Of a stretch of 64,000 nucleotides of DNA, positions 13,024 through 23,455 are shown one piece after another. A program made the position numbers and the translations under genes. Below the pieces are notes generated by a model. It was not told where the DNA came from and searched no databases. It saw nothing but the letters and a program-made list of their open reading frames with translations. Within the stretch, counting starts at the first letter, position 1, and the number at the start of each line of letters is the position of its first letter. Source of the stretch: Rachycentron canadum. Its lineage: Eukaryota > Chordata > Actinopteri > Carangiformes > Rachycentridae. The stretch is taken from the NCBI GenBank assembly GCA_038496675.1, contig CM076654.1, positions 2,408,688 through 2,472,687 of the forward strand. The letters are read 5' to 3'.

Positions 13024-13459
13024 AATGAGCATCAGGGGCGACTCCACTGTTTGGAAAAGGAAGAACCGTATTGAAGTCTATGGGAAAATGCTTCTATGTC
13101 TCACTTGATTTATTAGCTCGGTAAAAATTTTCCATTTTTGAGTTTATGGTCTCAGTCTCCAGTTTCAAGTCTTCAATACAACATGATGTTCATTTTCATC
13201 TAAATGGTCCATTTAGATGAAAAGAGGCCATAAAGCAGGGGATGGATTAGGGGGCGTGGCTACTGTGTGATCGACAGACTACACCACCCAATCAGGACAG
13301 AGTACAGAGCAGGTCAGCTCCACCCCTCACTCCTCCTCAGCTCCACCTTCCCCTTCAAATATGGTTTCTTCTGGTTTCCAAAAACCAAGATGGCCGACGG
13401 ACAAATCACAAACTGGAGGCTTCAAACCAGCAGCTCACAAACCAATGATGACGTCACAC
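13024..13459 (+). repeat. Family B dispersed repeat
   Basis: About 436 bases shared with 25145-25523 and others. Landmarks are ATCAGGGGCGACTCCACTG, TATTGAAGTCTATGGGAAAA, CAAGTCTTCAATACAACATG, GGGGGCGTGGCTACTG, CACCCCTCACTCCTCCTCAG, CCAAGATGGCC and TGATGACGTCAC. It is noncoding and probably a nonautonomous DNA element. This copy contains a new perfect palindrome at 13193-13223. Confidence 0.72.
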
Positions 13460-14117
13460 TCTCAGAATTAGCATTAGCACGAGCATTAGCGCCAATTGTA
13501 TTTTTGTTGCTGTTAAATTAATGAGGCAGCAAGAGCAGCAAACATATGTTTCTGTATAAGCTGCAGCTTTGGATTGAAAAGCATTTACCAGCTTAACTTC
13601 CTCTTGCTCAGTCACATAGTATCTGTGGGATTAATCTGTTTACTACATCACTATATGCCTCGGTTATCCAGCCTGTTGCCACGTGGATTTGTCATTTTGT
13701 GATGTCTTAAGGGCATATTCATCATCTATGAGGCATCTCCTGAGTTCATTTGCATCGAATAAAAATACCCCCATCATGGTGATTTCATCATACAAGAGCA
13801 AGTGGTGAATTTTAACATCTGATGTTTTATGAGATCCAGAGACTTCTAATATTGTGTGTCTTTGTGTCTTGTGTCTTTTTGACTTGACAATGTTTAGAAT
13901 CACCAGGAGATGCTAAATATTAACTGCTAAAATGAGAGCAGACTTGTTTTGAAAGCCAGAAATGTCAGAATATTGACTGGATAACTGTTGAGTCAAAAAT
14001 ATCGATCAACCGTTCCTAACTCCATTGACCCCCCCTATATTTGTAATTGCGCTCATTCTATGCTGCAGGACACTGAATATTTTTCGCCCATAAAACAGGC
14101 CGGCGTGATGTTTATAC

Positions 14118-14258
14118 CGTGGCAGGTCCTGGTCTTCCGGTCAGCGTAGTATCCGTGTCCACAGTCGGGGGTGCAGTATCCTTCGATGAGGTAGGTTTGG
14201 TCACGACAGGCTCGGCAGTGCCCGACCCCGTCGCACAGCACACAGTCAGACGAGCAAG
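14118..14258 (-). CDS. fras1: fras1 exon, furin-like repeat 14 (last)
   Basis: A 141-base exon (47 codons), phase 1 on both sides, TAG acceptor (ATCTTCATTAG) and a weak-looking donor, GTATAA, which lacks the consensus bases at +4 to +6 except for A. The repeat is CSSDCVLCDGVGHC, then RACRDQTYLIEGYC and GYYADRKTRTCH, with cysteines at residues 2, 6, 9, 15, 18, 29, 33 and 46. It is taken as the last furin repeat because the next exon, 3.9 kb on, starts a CSPG domain. The split codon with repeat 13 reads CCT (Pro), and the one with the CSPG exon reads GCA (Ala). Confidence 0.93.
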
Positions 14259-14425
14259 CTAATGAAGATCAGTGAGTCAAAGTGTTCATTATTTTTCTTT
14301 GTGCTAGTATTTTTCTTCATCTGATCCTTTCTCTTTCATCCATTCTCACATTTCTACTTAAATTCATAACAGGCTGGACAAAATTACCTTCATTCGCTCA
14401 AATTACATTTTAAGGTTATATAATT

Positions 14426-14430
<5 letters not shown>

Positions 14431-14463
<33 letters not shown>
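14431..14463 (+). repeat. (AC)n microsatellite
   Basis: Sixteen units within the intron between furin repeats 13 and 14, abutting a truncated MITE. Confidence 0.95.
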
Positions 14464-14466
<3 letters not shown>

Positions 14467-14629
14467 TGATGTCACAAAGTTACAGAAGTCTTGGCGGTTG
14501 GTTTCAAGGCTCAGTTTCTGAACACAGACTGCGTGTGTCTCTCTGTGGACTTTGATTATAAAAACAGGTCTAGGTTCTATATTAACAGACCAAAATGGAC
14601 GTCTACATTTATACAACATGGGACCTTTA
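14467..14629 (-). mobile_element. Family A MITE, truncated
   Basis: Only the outer third of an inverted copy survives, from GATGTCACAAAGTT to ATGGGACCTTTA. It directly abuts a CA microsatellite and sits in the 412-base intron between furin repeats 13 and 14. Confidence 0.7.
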
Positions 14630-14670
14630 CCAGTCTAAAGTGTGCAATAGCGTGAAGTGTAGATTCTTAC

Positions 14671-14811
14671 GTTTGCAGACTTGCGAGGAGGCATCCAGGA
14701 AGTAGTTTCTGCCACATTCAAGCACACACTGACCGTGCAGGGTGGCGTATGAAGGCTGGCATCGCTGGCACTGCCCAGGACCTCGGCACTCTATGCAGTG
14801 CTCATCACAGC
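14671..14811 (-). CDS. fras1: fras1 exon, furin-like repeat 13
   Basis: A 141-base exon (47 codons), phase 1 on both sides, acceptor TGTCTCTGTGCCAG and donor GTAAGA. It encodes CDEHCIECRGPGQC, then QRCQPSYATLHGQC and NYFLDASSQVCK, with cysteines at residues 2, 6, 9, 15, 18, 29, 33 and 46. The stretch between cysteines 3 and 4 is only five residues (RGPGQ), as in repeats 11 and 14. The split codon with repeat 12 reads GGC (Gly). The 412-base intron downstream contains a CA microsatellite and a MITE fragment. Confidence 0.93.
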
Positions 14812-15223
14812 CTGGCACAGAGACAGACACACACTAAACTGAAGATATGACATTTGGAAGAATAATTTGCATATATTAGATGAAGTATAATTAGTTATAT
14901 TCTAACAGTCGAACATGGGAAGCGATTAACCCAGGGGCTATAAAGCCCTTTAAGGGTCCTTATAAGAAACTAGACCTGAACATTAAAAAGGCCGCCACAC
15001 AGTAAAGTATCCTCAAGTTTCATAGAAACACCATCAGTGTTCATACTTGTAAAGGGGCCTCTCAGGGAACCTTGTGGGTCCCCTGCTGTTGATTAACTGT
15101 TTTAATAAGAACCAAATGATAAAAAATGATATATATATATAAAAAAAAAAAAAAAGAGCTACATGCTCCTGCATTAGCACCAGCTGAACATGATGTGGGT
15201 TATCTGGTTTTTGGTGGACTGAC

Positions 15224-15364
15224 CGAGGCATCTGTCTCCGTCCCGATAAGAGCCAGGGGAGCAGCCCTGGGTGCACACTCCATCCTGCAGCACGTATCCC
15301 TCCATGCACTGCAGGCAGTCAGTCCGCAGAGGGCCTTTACAGGCGTTGCAGCTCCAGTCACACT
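15224..15364 (-). CDS. fras1: fras1 exon, furin-like repeat 12
   Basis: A 141-base exon (47 codons), phase 1 on both sides. The acceptor is CCTGTTTCCAG and the donor GTCAGT, with C at +3. The repeat is CDWSCNACKGPLRTDC, then LQCMEGYVLQDGVC and GSYRDGDRCL, with cysteines at residues 2, 6, 9, 17, 20, 31, 35 and 46. The sense strand is pyrimidine-rich for about 130 bases before the acceptor (15365-15500). The split codon with repeat 11 reads GAG (Glu). A 412-base intron separates it from repeat 13. Confidence 0.93.
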
Positions 15365-15803
15365 CTGGAAACAGGACGGATGGGAGGGCGGGCAGAGGAG
15401 GTGTGTGCAGGGACATTGGGATTAGAAGTGAGGGGATTTTGGAGGCGAGAGCAAAAGGTGGGAGCAGAATAGAGAGAAAGAGAGGGAGCGAGAGAAGAGA
15501 TTAATAAAGTCTTTTTCAGCAGGGGATTTATTTTGAACTCATTTATCTCTTTTCAGCTGCACATCTGCTGTGTTTGTGTTACATTAATATTGGCAAGAAA
15601 ACTTAACACAATTAGGACAAATAAAACTCTACAGCAATTAGACACATTTTAAACAAGGGGGAGTTTATATTTTACAGAGTAAACAGTTCTAATGCTAAAC
15701 ATATACTGTAATTCTAAAAATGGCAAAGGGTCTGCAGCCATGCTGGAAGCTCTGAGAAGGTGATGCTCTTTGTAAAGAAAATCAAACTGATATTATGGAG
15801 TGG

Positions 15804-16014
15804 TTAAAGGTCCCATATTTCACATTAAGTGTTGATATCCATAAGGAAATATATTGGTTTGTTTTAAGAAGCTAAAATCATCTCAGTGTAGTTTTACATC
15901 CTTCGTTCTGGAGCTTGAGTAACAACAGGTCAGTGAACCAATCAAAAGGCCTGGCTGAGAGCAGTGACTGCTTTGTTGTGACATCACAAAGTTCAGGAAG
16001 TCCTGGGCTCAATT
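15804..16014 (-). mobile_element. Family A MITE, internally deleted
   Basis: It starts TTAAAGGTCCCATATTTCAC and keeps GTTTTAAGAAGCTAAAATC, CCAATCAAAAGG and GTGACATCACAAAG, then fades. The distal terminus is lost. Confidence 0.65.
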
Positions 16015-17252
16015 TAAGGTGTGGTAAGGTAGGTAATTTATGCGACAGTGGTAGAAAGCCGATCATTGTGAAAAAAATAGAAAAGTGGAGATTTCCAAAG
16101 GGTTTTATGGAGGATTCATATTGAACCAAGAGGTAAATCAGGGGTTGCTCATTAGGAAAACATCACAGATAAACTGCAATGAATGTAGCTTATTGGTAGG
16201 AAGGCTTGGGGGGGGGGGTTCTCTCAGGGAACTCTGAAAGGTCCTCTGTGGCTGTGAACTAAGAGCTCCCTGAGGTTCCTCAAAGCCCTTTTTAGTGTTC
16301 AGAGAGCAGCTAGCGGTGCCTCTTTCTAACACTCTGGGTTCATCCAAGGTTCAGTGGATTATCCAGGTCCTAGCTGGGGGGTGAAAACAGCATCACTAGT
16401 TGGCTGGCTAAAACCACCTGTGGAGAACAGAGGCACTGCTAGCTGCCTCGCAGGAAATCAAACTGTGTGTGTGTATGTATGTATGTACGTGTGTGTGTAT
16501 ATAAACCACTAGCAGTTAGCTTAGCTGCTAATCCTGTAACAGACATGGGAAAGCAGTGGCTCCAGCAGTGATTTTTCCAGGATTTTTCCAAGTCTCTTGG
16601 CCCTTGGGCCCCTGAGACCTGGAAAAATCTCATCACATCGAGCTAAATCACTGATAAAGGGAAGCCTAAGGGGTGACCTTTGTGGTAAGTAAGCTTTACA
16701 TTAAATGGTTTTCTGTGAATTAGAGAGGATATCTGCGTTAATACAGCATGACAACACAGCCAGACCGGGTACATTCTGAACTTCAGCGAAAAGCACAAAG
16801 GAAAAACATTTTTTTTTTCCATTTGGGAGTTAGCAATAACACAGCCAGATTCAGCCTGAGAGTAGCTACGCAGCCTGGGCTGGTTAGTGGGTAAATAAAT
16901 ATATGAATACTGTTACTGTATGCACGATGAAATAAAAGATAATTCAGTCAGGACACAGATCCTCTGAAGCCCATTCATCAAGCTCTCTGTGCATGGGAAG
17001 ATGTAATGGTGAGTTAAAACGCACACACAATATTTAGCATTTGCATATCTAGTCCCACAGTTTATTACATGATCGATGGACCCCATAAACTCAGTGTAGC
17101 ACACTGCAGTACACGCAATATGGATGGAGAGCAATAAATGAATATCATAAAAGGAGGGCTACATATCCTCGTTGTTAATCTACTGGTTCCCCTCACCCTC
17201 CCTGTGCCACTGCAGTGTGGGTTGGGTTGTGACAGAGGATGGCGGCGTTTAC

Positions 17253-17399
17253 CTCTGCAGACGCGGGTTGTGGTGTTGAGGTAGTACTGATGGGCGCAAC
17301 TGTCATACTGGCATTCTCCAAACAGCAGCACCTTGGCCGGGTCGAGGCAGGATGTGCAAACCCCCGTCATGTCACACGTCAGGCACTGGCTGTCGCACG
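17253..17399 (-). CDS. fras1: fras1 exon, furin-like repeat 11
   Basis: A 147-base exon (49 codons), phase 1 on both sides, acceptor TTGTTTTCTGGCAG and donor GTAAAC (no G at +5). It encodes CDSQCLTCDMTGVC, then TSCLDPAKVLLFGEC and QYYLNTTTRVCR, with cysteines at residues 2, 6, 9, 15, 18, 30, 35 and 48. The gap between cysteines 6 and 7 is QYDS, four residues instead of the usual three. N-T-T at residues 42-44 is a good N-glycosylation sequon. The repeat lacks the G-P motif after cysteine 3, as do repeats 2, 4, 9, 10 and 14. Confidence 0.93.
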
Positions 17400-18214
17400 C
17401 TGCCAGAAAACAAAAAGGTTGACAACAAGGTCAGGGAGGAACTGGATACAAGATTAGAGGAGAGCCGATCACCTGCCATCACCACAGTCTCCTTTCTCTT
17501 TTACATCATTACATAGATATGTAGTGTTTGCAAAATGATGAGTCAGCTCTTCTGGGCTACAGGATTCAACATAGTGCTCAACAAGGAAGTGTTGATTTGT
17601 TGTTTATCTGCTCATTAATAGTATGAACATATTTAAAGGGAGTTTGGAGGAAAGTTACAATGGACAAGGCTCAAAACTAAACTTTTGTTGCAGCATTCGG
17701 AGCATTTTTGAACATTTTCATCCTGTACTGTGCTTGAATGAAAAACACTCACATATGCCAAATTTGTCACATATCACATATCTTTGACAGAGCTAAGCAC
17801 TGTAAGAGTCCTTTTAAGTAGCAAAAGCGGCTGCAAAAGTTGAGGGAATTTATTTTGAATACCACTCAGGGATGTGTGTGTCGGGCCCGAGTAAATGCCT
17901 GACAATCATTGTTTTAAATGTCTTCAAGGCAACTTCACACAATAGGAAGAGCTGCTGCTTCCACTGCAGGTACATTAAGTCAGAAATGCTGCATAGTAAA
18001 AATGAGATTCTAAAAAACTAAATCAGCTGCCACTTATTTGCGAACCACTACACCGCCTAGTGTTTTTACGATTTTGTTTACCTCGTGTAAATAACTTAGG
18101 GTCACCTGCCTGTAAACTCGGTATAATCTCAGACCTGTTACTGGATGGCGGCGTCTCTGCTTCTTTAAATATGTCAGCTGCTCCCCGAGTTACGGCGAAG
18201 GTACCACCTCTTAC

Positions 18215-18361
18215 CCTGACAGATCCTGTGACCGTTGTCGTAGTAACCAACGGGACATTTGGGAGCACAGAGACCCGATGGCAACAGTACGCTGTTGGCG
18301 GGGCAGGAAGTACAGGAGAGAGGCCCCGCCCCACCGCAGGCCTCACATGACGGATGGCATC
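18215..18361 (-). CDS. fras1: fras1 exon, furin-like repeat 10
   Basis: A 147-base exon (49 codons), phase 1 on both sides, with a T-rich acceptor (T10 then CTCAG) and donor GTAAGA. Translation gives CHPSCEACGGAGPLSC, then TSCPANSVLLPSGLC and GYYDNGHRICQ, with cysteines at residues 2, 6, 9, 17, 20, 32, 36 and 48. The long ORFs that overlap it on either strand are in other frames and are not genes. The split codon with repeat 9 reads AGA (Arg), so this repeat begins with Arg rather than the Ala, Gly or Glu seen at most junctions. Confidence 0.92.
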
Positions 18362-18894
18362 CTGAGAAAAAAAAAAGTTATTTCATGTTATCGACATAAG
18401 TAAAATACTAATAATAATCGAATGAATGCTGCATTGTTAGGAAGTAACACTATTAAACCAATGACGATCATCAAAGTCCAACACCTCAGTATATGCAGTA
18501 TGAATCAGTACTATGGTTTTATACCCATAAGTTGGATGAAACTCGAAATATCAAGTCTTTCTTTAAAAAAAAAAGAGAAAAAAAGAAAAACCCTGATTAA
18601 ATCCACATTCTTGAGTTTAAAAATACATATTCATAAGCTTCACTAATCACTATCAAGGGCCTAATCATTCTCAGATTGTTCTGCTCCTCACACTCCATCA
18701 CCGCGCACTTCTTGTATCCAGGGCTTTTCATAATTATCATCAACACCAGAAACACATCTGAAAAAACTCGAGACTGGAAACAAACTTCACTCTAATGTGG
18801 ACAAAAAAAAAAAAAAAAGAGAGAAAAAAAGAAAAGAAAATCACCAACAGGCTTAAATCAACACCCGGATAATTTCAGGGAGGTAATAAAGAGC

Positions 18895-19205
18895 AGATGA
18901 TGAGGGTGTTAATGAGGATAATGATGATGATTATTATGATGATGAAGATATGATGATGTTTATGATGATTACGACAGCGATGATAAGAATGATAACCATG
19001 GTCACAATGATGGTGATGGCTACGATGATGATGATGATGATGATATTGTGAATAATAATGGCTACAGTGATTCTTATGGGGATGATGTTGATGACAATTG
19101 TGATAATGCTGATGATGATATTATAAACGATAACTATAATGATGCCTATAGTGATGATGACGACAATGATTATGATGATGATGTCATTATTAATTATAAT
19201 GCTTA
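18895..19205 (+). repeat. Degenerate GAT/ATG-rich low-complexity region
   Basis: About 310 bases dominated by GATGATGAT-like triplets with interruptions such as GATTATTATGATG and AATAATAATGG. Confidence 0.9.
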
Positions 19206-19938
19206 GCCTATGCCCTTAGGGATGTTAATGAAGATGGAGATGATGTATTTATAAATAATAACTATAAATATGCCAATGTGGTGATGATGGTTAAACCACT
19301 GATAGAGAAACAAACTGTCTCTGTTTCCTGTTGTTGTATCACTGTAGACTAACTGTTTCTATATTAACAGTTTTCTCAAACATAGTAAATCCTCCAAATC
19401 CTAAAATCTCTTTCAAACTCAGTCATTGTCGTGACTGTTTTGAATCTCTGCGAATCATGATTCACAAAAGAGCTTCAAAACATCGACAGTGAGATGGGAG
19501 AATATTTGAGGATTTGCTGTACGTTTGGGCACCGAAACAAAATCGGTCAGTGCATCTGCAAGTTGTTTTCGTAAGTCCTATCACAGGCCGTGACCATATG
19601 GACTGAAATCGATTCCACGGCAAAAATAAAGAGAATAAGCCCCTGAAAACCATCCCTCTGTCAGGCCACATGCTTATTTATAGAGCAGAATGTTTCTTTT
19701 AACGTCAGCTTTAAATCCAGTGTTTCTTCTGCTTGTTGTCAGATCACTGAAGGATAAGAGGGTAAAGAAAAAAACTTTCTAGGTCAAGAAATGACCCTCA
19801 TTTTAAAAATCCTCAACTGATGAATAAAACATAGAAGCTTTGATGGGACTTTTCTTTCACATTTTACATTCAGGGCAGGTACTGCGTGACCCCTGACCTT
19901 GTTATGTACTGTATAGACGGAAGAATAAAAGCCCTTAC

Positions 19939-20094
19939 TGATGCACACTCCATGCCAGCCATAGTGGCCCCCGGGACAGTGAGAGACGCAGTGATCGCCG
20001 AGCAGCCAGGTCCTCGGCAGTTTGCACCACAGACAAATGCTGCCGATGCCCGTCTGGAGGTCGGCTGTGCAGCGCTGGCAGTCGGAGCTACACT
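19939..20094 (-). CDS. fras1: fras1 exon, furin-like repeat 9
   Basis: A 156-base exon (52 codons), phase 1 on both sides, donor GTAAGG. The acceptor ends CCTTCCTGCAG and is directly preceded by a 69-base GT repeat in the sense strand. The repeat reads CSSDCQRC, then TADLQTGIGSIC, LWCKLPRTWLLGDHC and GHYGWHGVCI, with cysteines at residues 2, 6, 9, 21, 24, 36, 40 and 51. An 11-residue stretch between cysteines 3 and 4 makes it longer than most repeats; this region is the part I remember as distinctive in vertebrate FRAS1. The open frame continues upstream into the GT repeat as (Val-Cys)n, which is intron and not protein unless a more distal AG is used. Confidence 0.92.
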
Positions 20095-20103
20095 CTGCAG
20101 GAA

Positions 20104-20105
<2 letters not shown>

Positions 20106-20174
<69 letters not shown>
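20106..20174 (+). repeat. (AC)n microsatellite at the repeat 9 acceptor
   Basis: 69 uninterrupted bases. In the sense strand of fras1 this is (GT)34, and it ends 11 bases before the exon. Confidence 0.98.
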
Positions 20175-20176
<2 letters not shown>

Positions 20177-20330
20177 AAGAAAGGCTTATATTTCATCTAT
20201 CATACTGTACATGGACAATCATCAAAGTCACACCTGATACCACCCTAAACTATACACTGTACATTTCCGATTCATTTTAAAAACGGTCCAGTACTTTAAA
20301 GCTGCTAAGTGTGTTTACTTTGCTGCTTAC

Positions 20331-20712
20331 TTAAAGGTCCCACATGGTAAAAAAGGTAGCTGTCCGTGTCTTCTTTAATCATAAAGCAGATCCAGGTTCT
20401 ATATTAATACAGTGAAAGTATCAAAGGTCTCAGTCCACAGAGAAACGCTCACAGCCTGTATTCAGAAACTGAGCCTCAAAACCAGCCGTCAGGACTTGTG
20501 GAACTTTGTGACGTCACAAAAACGCAGTCACCGCCCGCAGTCATGATCATCTCCTCTGATTGGCTGACTGACCTGTTGTTGTTAGAGCTCAGAGCTCAGC
20601 CTGAGAGAGGAGATGTAAAACTAAACCGAGATGGTTTTTGGTTCTTAAAACCACAAATATATCTTCTAATGGATATTAACACTTGAAAATAAAACACAGG
20701 GAAAGTGCAAAA
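20331..20712 (+). mobile_element. Family A MITE, 3' end degraded
   Basis: It starts TTAAAGGTCCCACATGG and carries the shared body, including a perfect CRE core in TTTGTGACGTCACAAA at 20505-20520. The right terminus has decayed before a poly-T run. Confidence 0.7.
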
Positions 20713-22961
20713 TATCAGATGTTTTTTTTTTAAATTTGTTTCAAAAGGAACAATTTATTTGATATTCTATCCCTGAAATAACAAACAGAGTTATTCAAGG
20801 CTACGAAAGGCCCTTTCAACGACAAAATAATTTAAAAGTCAGTGGCTGTAATATGTAATATATGAAAAAACACCATCCATTTGTTTAGAAAAACTTAACA
20901 GCTCTATATCAACTTCTTCAAAAAAAATCTGTAAGCTCTAGGAGTCTGTAGCTTTCTTCAAAGCCAAACAAAACAAAACAAATGAAGACAAGAGCAATTA
21001 CAAAAGAATGATAACACAAAATAATAGTCCATAAAAGAGATTTTAATGAGGATGTCTCATCTAGAAATACTGGCGTATGGTCATAATTTGCACTAATTAA
21101 ACCCAAGTAAGTATTTCTTTTGTCGGAGAGATAATTGGAAAAGCAAAAGAAACTCAGACTACGGGTTGAAAGAGAAGACGCCATGCGGTGTCTGTCTGGC
21201 ATCCTGTCTCCGTTACACCTGTGAATGCCATCTCTTGCCTCCCTCCTCCCCACGCAGCAGGAGGAGGGGCAGACATTAGAGGAACAATAAAGGACACCTC
21301 TGTGCTGGTTTTATCTGATGCTATCTGGGCTGTGTCTGTCTGGCACAGTGGTGGGTACCTTAAAAGTTATCCAACCACACTGAGATCGCTATCGGCGCCG
21401 GAAAGGAGAACAACGTGGGCTCTGCAGGTGAGGAGCCATGTGTCAGCCAGGTGAGAAGAACAGATAAAGAGGTGAATCACATGGGGGGGGGGGGTATTAG
21501 ACAGAAAAGAAGCATTAATGTCACGAAAGCACCTCTGTCTCTGAGTAGGATTACTGTGAATGAGAAAAGACGAGAGGGATTACTGAGTGAAAGCAGGGGG
21601 GACATGAAAATATGTGACAACAAGATCTGGATTTTTAATCAGAAAATGAGACATGAGATCTTTGTTCTAGGCTTTAGCTGAACAGCTCTTTATAAAGGAA
21701 GAAAGAGGAAGACGAAGAGGGCAACGCTTGTATTACACTTAAAAACAGTGAAACACAAAACAGAAGATTTTTTAAATGAATTTTAAATGCAAAAATTAAT
21801 ATATATATATAGTTGAACTTGAAACAACCCGAATTTAAATAGTAAATGCTCACTGGATAATGACCAAACAGGGAGCAAATAAATTTCTCCTGTGACCTAA
21901 AAAGAACAGGTGGTTTTTATTTTTTTTTTAATATCTCTTTGCTCTTTCAACACAGACATGTTATATTTAATTCCAGTTCATACTCTGAACTTTCTTTAGA
22001 CTAGTACTTTTCCCACTGTATCTCCTCTGAAAAAAAAAAAAAATGCTACAGGTTTATTAGTTTTTAAAGGTTGAAGCTCTGCTTACGCCAGCAGAGTCAG
22101 TCTCATGGCCCTGAGGGCAAAATCCCATCTTAACTAGAATTCCCGCCTCTGGGTTGTACAGCTCCGCCAACCCATCGAGTTGCAGTTTGCATCCCTGTAC
22201 GTCCAGACTTATATCATATATAGTGAGGACTTTGAAGGAATTTAAAGCTGATTCTGATTGAACAGAAAGTTGTAGCCACCACGATGGCTCAAATACAGAT
22301 GCCGCTGCTAAGAAGCTACACATTTCACGCACATCTCTGAATTTGGCAGAACTGAAGATCTATACAATCAGCACAGTTTCTGGATGAGTCGATTGTTCAG
22401 GGTCCAACCTAATGTGAAATGAGGACATCATCGATTCTGTTGACGAGCTTCAGTGTTAAATAAAATCCATTACAGTGCCTGTGCTGAATGTTATGATGTT
22501 AAAGTGAAGCTAACCTTTGACCTTTTGTTTATAAAATGTCATCCTTCATCATTTTTCTCCTCATCATTTGATCTTTGTGGGAAATGTTGAAACAATTAAG
22601 GTACAAATTCTTGACTTATGACCAAAAATACACTTTGTGAGGTCAGTGATCATTGACATCAAATTCAAATCAGTCAAGTCATCGTGAAGTGAAAGTGAAA
22701 TTGTTGATGTAAGTGTTTGTCTATATCATAATATGTTGATGAAAATGGGATGGACGGGCCTGATTTTCATAATCTCACATGTAGCCACAGGTTGTAACGT
22801 TTTAGGTCTATGTGACAGTTTAGGACTAAACATGACCAGCCAGTGGTTGTTTAGGTTCAAGGGGCGGGAAAGTGAGAAAGTAGAAATTAAACTACATTTT
22901 ACAATAATAATAATATCAATAATATTGCATGTTGATACAATTCCAAGCTTCACCTGATTTC

Positions 22962-23098
22962 TTAGGGTGCCTTGGTGGCTCACATATCAGCACTTACCAT
23001 TAAATTTAGTCCTAATTGCAGCATCCTGGGTTTGAATCTGACCCTTTGATGGATGTCACCAACCACCAGCTAAAATAAAGACATAAAATGCCCCCCAA
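22962..23098 (+). mobile_element. tRNA-derived SINE fragment
   Basis: A tRNA-like head, GGTGCCTTGGTGGCTCA, with a B-box-like GGGTTTGAATCTGACC about 50 bases on, followed by a short A/T-rich tail. Degenerate. Confidence 0.5.
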
Positions 23099-23224
23099 AA
23101 AACCCAACTTGACTCACTATGAATGTTTTATATATATAGTATATATATAGTGTCAGGTTCTTAAAAGAGCACTGCACCATCAGTTCAAGTCTGTATGTTT
23201 AACTGATCATCAGCTCGCTCTCTC

Positions 23225-23455
23225 GGGTCAAACAAGTCAAACCTACTCGAAACGTTTGAGGCTGCAGCTCCCAAGTTGTGGAACATGGAACATTTTTTGG
23301 GGGGCATTTTGTTTAAACAGGCTTTCGGATAAACTGTGCACACTTCTATGCAATTCTATTGACTGATTTGAATTGTTTAGTTTATGGCTCTGTAAAGCCC
23401 TTTGTGACTTTTGTCTAGGAAAATTGCAGTATACATGAACTTTACTTCTTTTCCA
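23225..23455 (+). mobile_element. L2-like LINE 3' tail
   Basis: A fragment ending in GCTCTGTAAAGCCCTTTGTG and a degenerate TATACATGAACTTTA, resembling the conserved 3' end of teleost L2-type LINEs. No reverse transcriptase frame remains. Confidence 0.45.

Larger units (their letters stand above)
10175..14117 (-). other. fras1 intron between repeat 14 and the CSPG1 exon
   Basis: A 3943-base intron. It contains an inverted full-length family A MITE, a 95-base run of N, a hAT-like nonautonomous element and one family B repeat copy. No further exon was recognised. Confidence 0.75.
15365..19938 (-). other. fras1 introns in the repeat 9 to 12 cluster
   Basis: Excluding the exons at 17253-17399 and 18215-18361, this stretch holds a degenerate family A copy at 15804-16014, a mixed GT/GTAT tract around 16464-16503 and a 300-base degenerate GAT-rich region at 18895-19205. 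Otherwise it is AT-rich intron sequence without recognisable genes. Confidence 0.7.

Noticed and set aside
19784..20196. Long minus-strand frames encoding (Cys-Val)n joined to furin repeat 9.
   Set aside because: The Cys-Val part is the GT microsatellite of the intron; only the part left of 20095 is exon.
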